Shown: in pieces, positions 1 to 10,074 of the stretch
Numbering within the stretch: position 1 is the first letter of the stretch
Layout of the letters: each line of letters opens with the position of its first letter
Assembly: GCA_963693285.1 (NCBI GenBank)
Contig: OY848929.1
Span: 1,242,501-1,306,500, forward strand
Reading direction: 5' to 3'
From: Xestospongia muta
Lineage: Eukaryota > Porifera > Demospongiae > Haplosclerida > Petrosiidae
DNA: 64,000 nucleotides
Made by a program: the position numbers and the translations under genes
The notes under the pieces: generated by a model
Seen by the model: the letters and a program-made list of their open reading frames with translations, nothing else
Database searches by the model: none
What the model was told of the DNA's origin: nothing

Positions 1-365
1 AAGAATGTGTGAAATGTATGGTAAACAAAATGTCAGACATTTTGGATAGAGCAGGAACAGTAAGACAACTAACACACTCAGCAATAGTTTAATTTGGCTA
101 AAAATCTAACTTAACATTCTCGCATGGGTACACGGTAATTTGCATATTCGAAATACTTTAACATGTAGGAGTCAGTTTATACCAACTGACACTAAGATAA
201 TTGTGTAATATGCATAACGTGACCTTGGCTTCTGTGTGACAAGAGGAAGAAAGCCATAGTGTCTTACAACCCTCAAGCAAAAGAACTGGAGAGAGAAGAT
301 ATGTAAGCTATGCTACAAATATTACTGACTAGTAGTCATTCATAGGTTTATTTGTTGTACTTAGG

Positions 366-3300
366 ATGAAGAGAGGAATGTGTCTTGCTTTCTTTTTACT
401 TAGTTTACTGCACTACTCCATTTGTCAAGATGGAGACTATTACATCAAGACTTCGGAAACACAGAATTGTCCTGATAACAAAGAATGCCACACTTTGTTT
501 CATTATGTCACACACATCGAGGATTACTTTACATCTGAAGTAACTTTTGTTTTTCTCCAAGGGGTTCATTCCTTGAATACCACAGCAATAATTAAAGATT
601 TAAATCAGCTTGATATGTATGTTGAAAATGGCAGTGAAGTCAACATTACGTGCTCTCCTTCTGTTGGTATTTCCTTCATGAATATAAGTTATTTGACTCT
701 TAATGGCATGACCTTCAAAAGCTGTGGGATGGAGATTGACCCAACGTTTTTTAGGACAGCAGTGAGCACATATGCCAACACATTCTTTAATTTCTCTGTT
801 AGCCTAAATGTTGCCGTCTTCATGAACTATATCACTGATGTTAATCTGATTAATGTTGGTGTCCATAACAGTATTGGATATGGCATGATTGCCATCAATT
901 TGCTTGGTGACACAATGATTAATGGAGTTCATTTTATAAACAATAACTACCAAACTTTATCAATGCCCAGTTGTTATCTGGAGCCTTCGTTAAAATGTAA
1001 AGGAGGTGGTCTTATTGTAGCTTATACTGATCTTCAAACGTGTCCTGACTCTTCATTAATATATTCATTAAGGATTGAGAACTCAATATTTAGAGGCGGT
1101 GTGGACTCTGGCTTAGTTTATCAACCTTTTATATCTCCGATACACAGAGATGATGTCCAATTAATTGGCGGAGCTGGAATCGGTTTGTTAATGATGCAAT
1201 CGTCATATGGAGTTCAGGCTAATATTACTAACTGTACCATGTTGTATAATGCTGCACACACAGGTGCTAATTTGTATATGAGTGTATGGGACTTTGCTGA
1301 CAATTCTAGCATCACCATCACAAACACAAGTATGGCTCATGGAAACATTCCAGTTAGTAATTTGGACAACATAGAAGTTGGTTATGATATTGCTACAGGT
1401 TATTTTTACATATACGGTGCAATTCCTCTCTCTCAATATACCCCAGTATGCATAGCAACAGAAAAATATGAAGTTGAAGTCCTTCGAATTGAAGACTGCG
1501 ACATCTCATACAATGTAGCTACGTTACTAGTGGGAGGCTTCATGTTTTTGTGGCCAAGAACTTTCTTGCAACACACACGGCACATTGTTCTTAACAGAGT
1601 CCAAGCTGTAGGTAATAATGGCGATGCGACATTGCTCAGTTTTTTCACAGGTAAAGTTCAAGGAGTCACTTTTAAGACATTTGTTACAAATTGTACTTTC
1701 CGTGATAACTATTATGGGAAGCAAAACAATTTCATTGAGAGTAACAACCCTGAAGTTTATCTCACCAATTCTGTTCAGTTTATACAATTTGAAGACTGCA
1801 AATGGATAAATAATTCTGCTTCAGGGATACGTGCTCTTCAGAGCCAAATCTACCTTAAGGGAACCAACGAATTCATTAATAATACAGCTAACAACGGAGC
1901 TGGAATCAATATCAGAGCAGGGTCTCTGTTGGTTCTTGAGCCGGAGTCCAGGACAGTATTTGAAAACAACCAAGCTCGTGAATTTGGTGGTGCAATATAT
2001 GGTGTAATCTACAGCTACAAGTGTTTCTTTCGAGTTGATCGATACCAGACTCTTCCACGTCTTGTGTTTAATAACAACACAGCAGGGAAAGCTGGAGATG
2101 CATTATATGCTAATTTAGAGGTTTGCATTATGGCAGATTATGTCTACTCAGCTGACTCAATATTATCTTTCTTGGAAATTTCTGAATTTTCTCCTGATCA
2201 ATTGGATTCAAAGTCTGTTATTTCTTCCCCAGCCAATCGACTATGTGCTTGTGAGGACAATGAACCTATTGACTGTTCAGGTATTATTGTTACACAAAGA
2301 CAATCATTTCCAGGAAATACTTTTACAGTATCTATAGAAGCTCGAGGTTATTCTGCTGCAGAATTTGGGTTAGATACTGTAATCAATAGTGGACTTACGC
2401 CAACATCGGTAACTGCTGTGATACATGACAACAGCACTCCAGTGTACCTAGGTAACCTTCAGTCAACTCAGACTATAGGACAGGGTTGCTCTGACCTCAC
2501 ATACACTCTGTACAGTCTAGAAGAACAAACTGTTCAAATTCTATTGTCACCTGAAAATGAGCAACTGTATTATCCCATCACTTTAAATGTCACTTTAAAG
2601 GCATGCCCCACAGGATTTATTCCTTCACCCGAGACTCTGAAGTGTGAATGTGATGAGATACTACAAAGTAATGGTGTCACTTGTGATATCAATACTCTCA
2701 GTGTATCACGTGGTGAGACTCAATGGATAGGACTGATAAATCAATCAGATACTCAATTCATTGGTTTTGGGACATGTACTAATTTAGTTGGTTATTGCAG
2801 TTCTTCTGGCATAGCAGAATTAAAACTCAATGATCCTGACAGGCAGTGCATTAATTCTCATTCAGGTGTCTTATGTGGACAATGTCTACCTGGCTATAGT
2901 ATCACTCTTGGCTCTTCAAATTGTAAACAATGCTCTAACAACTATCTATCTTTGTTAATTGTCTTTGCAATAGCTGGCCTACTACTGATTGGATTCCTTT
3001 CTCTATTTAAAGTCACTGTTAGCACAGGACGTATCAATTCAATGCTGTTTTATGCTAATATCATAAAATTGGCAAACTATGAATTTTTTGGACTTACCCA
3101 TCCAGGCTTTGTATTCTTCCAAGTCGTCATTAATTGGGTTAACTTGGATTTTGGTATAGAGAGCTGTTTTTACAATGGTTTTGACGTGTACACTAAAGCA
3201 TGGCTCCAATTTCTTTTTCCATTATATCTCCATGCCTTGTTATGGCTAGCAATCATCGGAGCACATTATTCCACTCGAATAGTTAAAATCCTTCCTCAAA

Positions 3301-4253
3301 ACACTCTATCAGTGTTTACAACTGTTAATTTGATAACATTTACTAAACTGTTGCGTGCCAGTATTACTGGTTTACCATTTACCACTATAACAACAACAGA
3401 AGGAACTTATAAGCTATGGCTTTATGATGGAAACATAGCTTACCTTGGTACCAAACATGCTCCACTGTTTGTCTTTTCACTACTTTTATTTTTATTCTAC
3501 GTGATACCGTTTGCAGTTGTTATGCTTTTATATCCTTTCATTTGGTCATTCACTTCTCATGAGGGAACTATGTTTGAAAGCTTTGTCTGTTTCATACGAA
3601 AACATCTCTTCAAATTGAAACCTCTTTTGGAAACATATGATGGTCCTTATGAACCAAATTGTCGCTACTGGACAGGACTGTTGATGCTACTACGTCTAGT
3701 CATTTATTTTTTTGTTGTAAGTCTCTTCGGTTCTAGTAATGGTGAGATTTTCAATTCTTCAGGTGTAACAGTTATATCGATTATTCTACTTGGGTTGGTA
3801 GTTGCCTTAAAGATCTACAAATGTCGAGTCAATAGAATTGTTGAGTTTTTACACCTCCTTAATTTGGCCATTTTGCAGTTCGTACTTCTTGTTTTGAACC
3901 TATCAACCAGTGAATATTTAGGGCAAGGTATTACTATAAGCATTTCTATTGCAGTGGCTATAGGAATCTTCATAGCAAGTACAATTTATGAAAACTATTT
4001 CATTCTTAAGCAAAAAATTTACAAGTGGCTAGGAAAAGAGTATGTTGATACACGAAAACAGCAGTGTGAAATTATAAGCCGTGAGAGGGATAGAAAAATG
4101 GATCGAGTGGTGGCTAATGATCCCCAAACTAAAGAAGATATTGAGTTCTTTGATGTTGCTGATGCTCGAAATGTTACAAGTCGCTCCAGTATTTCGTTTG
4201 TGAATGAAAATGCAGCAAAATTAGAACAGTTGCATGAAGTACTAATGACGTAA
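366..4253 (+). CDS. Large secreted/multi-pass surface protein with beta-helix-like ectodomain
   Basis: Single-exon reading frame of 1295 residues. It starts with a clear signal peptide (basic MKRG, hydrophobic core, cleavage near residue 20). Residues about 20-720 are rich in Asn/Gly-Ala blocks of the type 'NNTANNGAGI' and 'NNTAGKAGDAL', as in right-handed beta-helix (pectin-lyase-like) surface proteins. A Cys-rich stalk follows (about 750-855; CPTGFIP, CGQCLPGYS, CKQCSNN). About seven hydrophobic membrane segments span roughly residues 858-1210, and a polar cytoplasmic tail ends the protein. Two relatives lie downstream on the other strand with the same layout, so this is a local gene family. 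Cell-surface adhesion or recognition is plausible from the architecture; the true function is unknown. The start was chosen because the signal peptide follows directly. Confidence 0.85.
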   Translation: MKRGMCLAFFLLSLLHYSICQDGDYYIKTSETQNCPDNKECHTLFHYVTHIEDYFTSEVTFVFLQGVHSLNTTAIIKDLNQLDMYVENGSEVNITCSPSVGISFMNISYLTLNGMTFKSCGMEIDPTFFRTAVSTYANTFFNFSVSLNVAVFMNYITDVNLINVGVHNSIGYGMIAINLLGDTMINGVHFINNNYQTLSMPSCYLEPSLKCKGGGLIVAYTDLQTCPDSSLIYSLRIENSIFRGGVDSGLVYQPFISPIHRDDVQLIGGAGIGLLMMQSSYGVQANITNCTMLYNAAHTGANLYMSVWDFADNSSITITNTSMAHGNIPVSNLDNIEVGYDIATGYFYIYGAIPLSQYTPVCIATEKYEVEVLRIEDCDISYNVATLLVGGFMFLWPRTFLQHTRHIVLNRVQAVGNNGDATLLSFFTGKVQGVTFKTFVTNCTFRDNYYGKQNNFIESNNPEVYLTNSVQFIQFEDCKWINNSASGIRALQSQIYLKGTNEFINNTANNGAGINIRAGSLLVLEPESRTVFENNQAREFGGAIYGVIYSYKCFFRVDRYQTLPRLVFNNNTAGKAGDALYANLEVCIMADYVYSADSILSFLEISEFSPDQLDSKSVISSPANRLCACEDNEPIDCSGIIVTQRQSFPGNTFTVSIEARGYSAAEFGLDTVINSGLTPTSVTAVIHDNSTPVYLGNLQSTQTIGQGCSDLTYTLYSLEEQTVQILLSPENEQLYYPITLNVTLKACPTGFIPSPETLKCECDEILQSNGVTCDINTLSVSRGETQWIGLINQSDTQFIGFGTCTNLVGYCSSSGIAELKLNDPDRQCINSHSGVLCGQCLPGYSITLGSSNCKQCSNNYLSLLIVFAIAGLLLIGFLSLFKVTVSTGRINSMLFYANIIKLANYEFFGLTHPGFVFFQVVINWVNLDFGIESCFYNGFDVYTKAWLQFLFPLYLHALLWLAIIGAHYSTRIVKILPQNTLSVFTTVNLITFTKLLRASITGLPFTTITTTEGTYKLWLYDGNIAYLGTKHAPLFVFSLLLFLFYVIPFAVVMLLYPFIWSFTSHEGTMFESFVCFIRKHLFKLKPLLETYDGPYEPNCRYWTGLLMLLRLVIYFFVVSLFGSSNGEIFNSSGVTVISIILLGLVVALKIYKCRVNRIVEFLHLLNLAILQFVLLVLNLSTSEYLGQGITISISIAVAIGIFIASTIYENYFILKQKIYKWLGKEYVDTRKQQCEIISRERDRKMDRVVANDPQTKEDIEFFDVADARNVTSRSSISFVNENAAKLEQLHEVLMT

Positions 4254-4364
4254 AATGATGCAAATACATATAAACTGTATTTATGTGTTGTGTGGGTGTA
4301 TGAATATATATGTGATTTATGAATATTGTTATATACAGGTTGTTATAATTACCACTCCCATTAA

Positions 4365-5165
4365 ATGGACACCAGGGTAAGGATAATACAAGAAGGAACA
4401 GGCCTTCATAAGCCTAATGACAGAGCTAATGTCACTGTCACTGTAGAATGTAGAGAGAATGAAGAAACAAGGCAGATCATCTTAAGTAAGGAAACTCACC
4501 AGATCACATTAGGAGAACCAGATAGTGACTTATGGGATGCTATTGAGAGATGTATATTAATAATGAGAAATGGAGAAGAAAGCGAATTCATCATCAAGGC
4601 AGGATTTGAGCAGACAAGTGTGTGGTGTCAAATACATTTGGAGTCATTTCAAAGAGCCACAGATTCATGGAAACTTTCTCCTCATGAGAAACTCAGCATA
4701 GCTACTCATCACAAGACAAGCGGCAATGATCACTTTAAGTCAAAAAACTATGTCATGGCAGCAAGGCGATATTCTAAATCATTGAAATATGTTATCAGTA
4801 TTGGTTATGATGTCATGGACTCAGATGATGCAGTGGTTTGTCAAGATCTCAAAATGGCTTGCCTAAATAATTTAGCTGCTTGCCAACTGAAACTCCATTT
4901 ATACAAACACTCCATCAATAACTCTACTAAAGTGTTGGAGGTTCAACCGAAGAACAGTAAAGCTTTGTACAGACGAGGAATTGCCTATCTCCAAATAAAA
5001 GATTTTGATCTGGCTGAGCTGGATTTACTGATTGCTAAAGAGTTAGAGCCAGAAAGTCAAGCAGTAATTGGACAGTTGAAGATTCTAAATGAAGAAAGAC
5101 AATCTTCTAATAAGAAATTACAGGAGGGTATGAAGAAAATGTTTGGGGAAACAAAACAATCATAA
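4365..5165 (+). CDS. FKBP-like protein with TPR repeats (FKBPL/FKBP6-like co-chaperone)
   Basis: Reading frame of 266 residues. The first ~95 residues resemble a degenerate FKBP fold, without an obvious intact FK506-binding or isomerase signature. Residues about 105-250 form TPR-type helices: 'GNDHFKSKNYVMAARRYSKS' is a classic TPR helix pair, followed by LNNLAACQLKL and KALYRRGIAYL. This is the order of FKBPL/FKBP6/AIP-type Hsp90 co-chaperones. A possible 3' splice site (tatacag) lies just 5' of the ATG, so a non-coding or very short first exon is likely. The ATG at 4365 lies only 112 bases after the preceding gene on the same strand. The 3' end of this gene is partly duplicated near 9,870. 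The family assignment is good; the precise orthology is not settled. Confidence 0.75.
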   Translation: MDTRVRIIQEGTGLHKPNDRANVTVTVECRENEETRQIILSKETHQITLGEPDSDLWDAIERCILIMRNGEESEFIIKAGFEQTSVWCQIHLESFQRATDSWKLSPHEKLSIATHHKTSGNDHFKSKNYVMAARRYSKSLKYVISIGYDVMDSDDAVVCQDLKMACLNNLAACQLKLHLYKHSINNSTKVLEVQPKNSKALYRRGIAYLQIKDFDLAELDLLIAKELEPESQAVIGQLKILNEERQSSNKKLQEGMKKMFGETKQS

Positions 5166-5221
5166 TTTTTAAGGTTAACAAATTTAAACCAAATTTAATG
5201 ATAACAAATGTTGACAATAAT

Positions 5222-5400
5222 GTATGCATGCATGTGTACTAGTCTACATAACCGTTCTTAATGGTTTGGATCCAATCAGCTTACGAAGAGTATTTTATGC
5301 ATTGTTGTGTGTTTTATTCAGTTGCTCCATAATGTTGATGCTGACCCGAATGTCTGACTCTATTAGCATCAGATGCTGACCTCTCCACTTCAGTACTTGA
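5222..5400 (-). pseudogene. Relic of the 3' end of a third copy of the large surface-protein gene
   Basis: This stretch resembles the last ~60 codons and 3' flank of the gene that follows it (compare 5410-5590), including the matching blocks tgcatgtgtactagtc, gctccataatgttga and cctctccacttc. It diverges by point changes and stops abruptly near 5400, where the sequence re-enters the intact copy. It is best read as the remnant of a largely deleted tandem paralogue. Confidence 0.65.
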
Positions 5401-5483
5401 AAATATATCATAATTTATGCATGTGTACTAGTCACACATATAAGAGTTAACAGTTTGTATGCAATCAATTTACTAAGAGGATT

Positions 5484-8400
5484 TTATGCAGTGTTGTGTG
5501 TTTTCTTCATAACTGCTCCATAATGTTGACGGTGATCCAAAAGCCTGACTCTATTAGTATCACATGCTGGCCTCTCCACTTCTCTATCTATAAGGGTATT
5601 TTCAAACACTCGACCAGGTGGCTTATCAGGATCAAATTCATCTAAAAAATCCCTTTCTTGGTCTTGCAAAAGTGCTTGCTCATCTGCTTCTAGTTGGTCT
5701 GAACTGAGAATCGGTATATACTGGTTAATGTGTTTCAGTCTCAAACGCATTGGTCTATAGCACGAGAGAACTTTGAGAATGATAAACACAATCATGTACA
5801 ATATGGGTATATAAATGAGCACTAGTTGTGTTGTTGCAATTGCATTGAAATGCTCTTTTTGCTCATTAATGAATTGTGTAGAGGCATAGTTGTACAAGCT
5901 AAAACCATTAATAACAGCTAAATTGGCAAAGACAAGTGTGTCAAGAATATTATGGAATCTCCATTTATAAGGTTGGAAGACAGCATTCATTGTTAACATT
6001 CCCACCACTATTAATTCCAATAGTGCATACATAGAAATGGCTGTGGTAGAGAAAGCAAATGCTGCTGATATTAGTAGACGATAGACAAAGAAAAGTCCAG
6101 CAAAAAATCTTGTTTCATCATTAAAACATCCACTGAATGCATCAAGGATAGGTTTTAAAAACAAATTGATCGAGGCTATTTTCATGGAGCACCATGTCTG
6201 GTTATTACTTGCAGAATTAACTAAGCTACGGTCCATCATCCATTTTTTACCACGATAATAGAGTGGATGACAAGTTAGTAAAAGAGGCACTAGTAATGTG
6301 TAACCTATGACAAAAATAGCAGGAATGGCATACTTTAAATGCTCTTTACTAAAGAAGATTGTAGTTCCAGAGAGAAAGACTACGCTTTCATGAGTGGATC
6401 CAGCATTCTTTTTCAGGTCAACTCTGGTTAAGATTTGAAAAGCAACTTTAGCACACTGTGAATATGTGATGATTAGAAATGCTGAGAGACCATGGACAAC
6501 AGAATAATGATCATTACGTCTAGCACGACGAAGACTCCGTATACATTTACGACAACAGCTGCAATATCTCATGATCACAAATAAGGAAACAATCAAAAAC
6601 AATCCACAAAAGCTTGTTATGAATTTAAAAGCAAGGACATCAAGCACTGTGGCTCCTTTCCATAAGCAAAAAGAAAGTTTGTCTAGTCTGAAGAACTCCA
6701 GATTAAAAAACCCAAACAAAAACCAGTAGATTTCAGTCAGGATACTAACAGGAGTATATAGAACATAGCTACCAAAAGCAGTCACTCCAAAAAAATCTAA
6801 AACTTGAGCAAACAAAATGAGGCTATTGACAGCTCCAGATGTTAAACTGATGTCAAGAACAATGACAAAAATAAAGAGCAAAGTAAGAGGGATAACCTCT
6901 GAGAGGAAATAAAATAAAAATCCTAATTCAGGATAGTTACAATCTCCACATATGAAACGTGATGAATGGTAATAAACAGTGAAGTTCTCTTCACATTCCC
7001 CACATAACCAACCTTGACGATTTTTACTCGAGCATAACATCTCCTCCAATGAGGAGCAACTATCAGGTAAAGTCACTAAGCCATTAGTTTTATTCAAGCC
7101 ATTGTAGTTACAATATCCCAATGGACACTGTGCAGTAATCAAAGTGTTATCAACATCATTAACACAGCCTGCCCAATATCCAATAATCATCATTCCACGA
7201 CTGCAAGACTCATTACAAGCAGGTATACCAGGAATGTTTTGAGTTAAAACAGAACAAATACAAGTCTCATTGTCTGGTATATAACCAGGTGGACATTGAA
7301 GGAGGACAACATTAATGTCTATACCGACTGGCCTGGTATTAATTGTCTGTAGCAACAGTGAGAATGGTGGGCTACTTTCGTTACCTTTAAAAATAATTAT
7401 TTTATTAGAGACATACTTAAAAGCACTATCCACACCAGTGGATGTAGCAAGTAACACAGCATCAACAGATTGCTGCAAGTCATCTGTGATGTTCATAGGT
7501 AGGACGTAACGCTTACCAGGTGGAACAGAAATAGTCTTATTACTCATTGAAATCTGAGCTGGACTAGTTGAAATGATGTGAGGATTGGTTAGATTAGGAA
7601 CAAATACAAATGATCTCCAATGAAACACAGTTTTTATTTCAAACTCCATTGATCCATTAGTGACACTAGCTCTGGCACATGGTTCAAGTGAGGTGGCATA
7701 AATAGAATGACCATAATTAGCGGCTGTGTTATTATAGAAATGAAAATCTGCATCCCATTCCTCTGGAGGACATATGTCAACATAACTAAGGAAACAACGT
7801 CTTGAATTTAAAAAGTCTAAAGTATCAATTGTAAAATAATATATAGCACCACCAATGTCAAGAGCATTGTTATTTTGAAATATTATAGTTGCATTCTTGT
7901 GTGCTATGATGCTGGCATAACCCATTAACACTATTCCTGCACCTTTTGCTGCTCGGTTATCAGAAATTGTGAGAACAGTAGAAGGTAGAACATTCAAATC
8001 TCCAGCTGAGAGATGTATTCCAGAGTCCCAATTCCTGGTAATATTGATACTAGAGGAAAAACTCAAACTGTATGTATCACTGAAAATAATTCCACCTTTT
8101 AGAAGTTGTTCAGAGTCATGCTTTGCAAAGGCCATGTTGTGTTTATTTGATAAATTGCCATTCTCAATGAATTCACAATCTTGGAATAATGGTACTGGTA
8201 AGTATCCTTTTGATATTAGTGTCCAATCTTCTGGGAAAAAGAGAACAGCAGCTCCAACTACTGCTTCATTGTTTACCCATGTACTGTCTCGGAAAGTGAT
8301 GTAATTTTGTAAAGTACTGCCATGTGGAGTACGAGTGGAATAGACAGATGTTCCACCTCCATAGCCAGCTTGGTTTTTAGCAAATTGTACCCTATCAAAC

Positions 8401-9461
8401 AGAATAGTGTTATTAACAACTGATTTAGTGTTAAAGAAACCAAACTGAATACCACCTCCTCCTTTAACAGCAAAGTTGTTTTTTATTTCTGATCCAATAA
8501 TCATCACTCTGTTATTATAAGCTCTATCAGTTATTACAACTGCTATTCCACCTCCAACAGTAGCATTGTTCATGCTAAAAGTGCACTGGTCTATAATAAC
8601 AATGTTAGTGGAAGCCATTCCTCTAAAATATAATGACAGACCTCCTCCTCTTCCAATCTGCTGAACAACATGACCATATTCAACGATATGTGTCAACGAG
8701 TTATTTGGTAATACAGTAGCAAAGTTATTTCCAAATGTACAATTGAGAATTGTATAATTATTTCCATAAATGTATGAGATGGTTTCTGAATCACAGTCAG
8801 TCACATTTTCCATTACACCTGAAGAACATAATGTGAACTCAATATGTACACCACCACCTCCTGGATATTTCTCAAGTTCCTCTTTAGGCACAGAATTGTA
8901 GAAGAAATTACAATTCTCAATTAGAACAGGACCTGCAGTGTCAAACAGACTTAAACCAATTCCTGTACTATTGCTAATTGTGACATAAGAGAAAAGAATG
9001 TTAGTGGAATTGAGGATGTAGAGAGCTGAACGAAATTGATATGTAATATTGTCAGGTGCAATGTCAACGTATTCGTGCAAAACACCACAACCAATAAAGA
9101 AGATACTCTTAATAGTCAGATTAGTCACATTAACAATAGTTAGACCAGCAGCTCTGTTGGTACCATTACATAATATTTCTGCTCTATTATCTCCTCCCTC
9201 AATAATTATATCATTAACATGTAAGAGCGTAGCACTAGTTTCCAAATACTGACACCCATTGCTGTAGTTGCTAACAGTGATCACTGTGTTGGATTTAACT
9301 CCTTCAATAGCATAATCTAACGTCTTACATGGTACCTTGTTAAACCAGCATGACTTGTTATTGTAACCAGTGTTCCAGTCAACAGATATGTTCATGTAAA
9401 TCTGACCGTTTCCTTGTATTAGAAGTAGCAGTAGTAACACTAAGCTGTTAATAAGAAGCAT
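5484..9461 (-). CDS. Large secreted/multi-pass surface protein, tandem paralogue A
   Basis: Single-exon minus-strand frame of 1325 residues with a signal peptide (MLLINSLVLLLLLLIQG). The ectodomain is rich in Asn-glycosylation sites and beta-helix-like 'NNALDIGGAIYYF' rungs. A Cys-rich stalk (CPPGYIP, WLCGECEENF, CGDCNYPELG) precedes a multi-pass C-terminal region (about residues 830-1240) and an acidic cytoplasmic tail. It is nearly identical over long stretches to the next gene on the same strand, most strikingly in the membrane half and tail. Most differences cluster in the ectodomain and signal region. Its role is unknown; a recognition or adhesion receptor is an inference from layout only. 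Confidence 0.85.
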   Translation of the reverse strand: MLLINSLVLLLLLLIQGNGQIYMNISVDWNTGYNNKSCWFNKVPCKTLDYAIEGVKSNTVITVSNYSNGCQYLETSATLLHVNDIIIEGGDNRAEILCNGTNRAAGLTIVNVTNLTIKSIFFIGCGVLHEYVDIAPDNITYQFRSALYILNSTNILFSYVTISNSTGIGLSLFDTAGPVLIENCNFFYNSVPKEELEKYPGGGGVHIEFTLCSSGVMENVTDCDSETISYIYGNNYTILNCTFGNNFATVLPNNSLTHIVEYGHVVQQIGRGGGLSLYFRGMASTNIVIIDQCTFSMNNATVGGGIAVVITDRAYNNRVMIIGSEIKNNFAVKGGGGIQFGFFNTKSVVNNTILFDRVQFAKNQAGYGGGTSVYSTRTPHGSTLQNYITFRDSTWVNNEAVVGAAVLFFPEDWTLISKGYLPVPLFQDCEFIENGNLSNKHNMAFAKHDSEQLLKGGIIFSDTYSLSFSSSINITRNWDSGIHLSAGDLNVLPSTVLTISDNRAAKGAGIVLMGYASIIAHKNATIIFQNNNALDIGGAIYYFTIDTLDFLNSRRCFLSYVDICPPEEWDADFHFYNNTAANYGHSIYATSLEPCARASVTNGSMEFEIKTVFHWRSFVFVPNLTNPHIISTSPAQISMSNKTISVPPGKRYVLPMNITDDLQQSVDAVLLATSTGVDSAFKYVSNKIIIFKGNESSPPFSLLLQTINTRPVGIDINVVLLQCPPGYIPDNETCICSVLTQNIPGIPACNESCSRGMMIIGYWAGCVNDVDNTLITAQCPLGYCNYNGLNKTNGLVTLPDSCSSLEEMLCSSKNRQGWLCGECEENFTVYYHSSRFICGDCNYPELGFLFYFLSEVIPLTLLFIFVIVLDISLTSGAVNSLILFAQVLDFFGVTAFGSYVLYTPVSILTEIYWFLFGFFNLEFFRLDKLSFCLWKGATVLDVLAFKFITSFCGLFLIVSLFVIMRYCSCCRKCIRSLRRARRNDHYSVVHGLSAFLIITYSQCAKVAFQILTRVDLKKNAGSTHESVVFLSGTTIFFSKEHLKYAIPAIFVIGYTLLVPLLLTCHPLYYRGKKWMMDRSLVNSASNNQTWCSMKIASINLFLKPILDAFSGCFNDETRFFAGLFFVYRLLISAAFAFSTTAISMYALLELIVVGMLTMNAVFQPYKWRFHNILDTLVFANLAVINGFSLYNYASTQFINEQKEHFNAIATTQLVLIYIPILYMIVFIILKVLSCYRPMRLRLKHINQYIPILSSDQLEADEQALLQDQERDFLDEFDPDKPPGRVFENTLIDREVERPACDTNRVRLLDHRQHYGAVMKKTHNTA

Positions 9462-9868
9462 CTTTTCACATGTCTAGATCTATAAAAATTGGAACTTGAA
9501 GCTACTGGGCTTTTGAAGAGAACACATACCTTCAGTTATCTGCCATGTGACATTTAGTAACTGTTATGTGACCTGAATCCATACAAGTGTATTCAACACC
9601 CACATGACCTTAGAAGGATGGTCAATGTTTGCATTTTAGTACACACTTTCAGTTTCAAAATACCTTAACAAAATATGAATGAACTGAAATAATGATTGCA
9701 ACTAAACTGATTAAATGAGAATAGAGTAATACTCCAGTATCTATTAGTCAGCAGCTGATAACATTGGTATAGCATGACAATCTGTTTTTATAGGACAGGT
9801 TTAAGTTTTCAAAAGTTTGTAATTCAGTGATTCAATCCACCATAATGAAATTAAGATAATTAAAATAA

Positions 9869-9990
9869 TAAAGATTCTAAATGAAGAAAAACAATCTTTT
9901 GATAAAAAATTACAGGAGAGTATAAAGAAAATGTTTGGGGAAACAAATTAATCATAATTATTAAAGTTGAAAAATTTATTAAAATTTAAT
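9869..9990 (+). pseudogene. Duplicated 3' fragment of the FKBP-like/TPR gene
   Basis: Bases 9869-9952 match the last ~28 codons of the FKBP-like gene (5078-5165), including 'aagaaaatgtttggggaaac' and the following 3' flank, with scattered substitutions. The fragment has no upstream coding sequence. It lies at the same position relative to paralogue B as the intact FKBP-like 3' end does relative to paralogue A. The duplication unit therefore started inside the FKBP-like gene. Confidence 0.75.
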
Positions 9991-10074
9991 AATAGCAAAC
10001 ATAATTTATGCATGTGTACTAGTCACACATATAAGAGTTAACAGTTTGTATGCAATCAATTTACTAAGAGGATT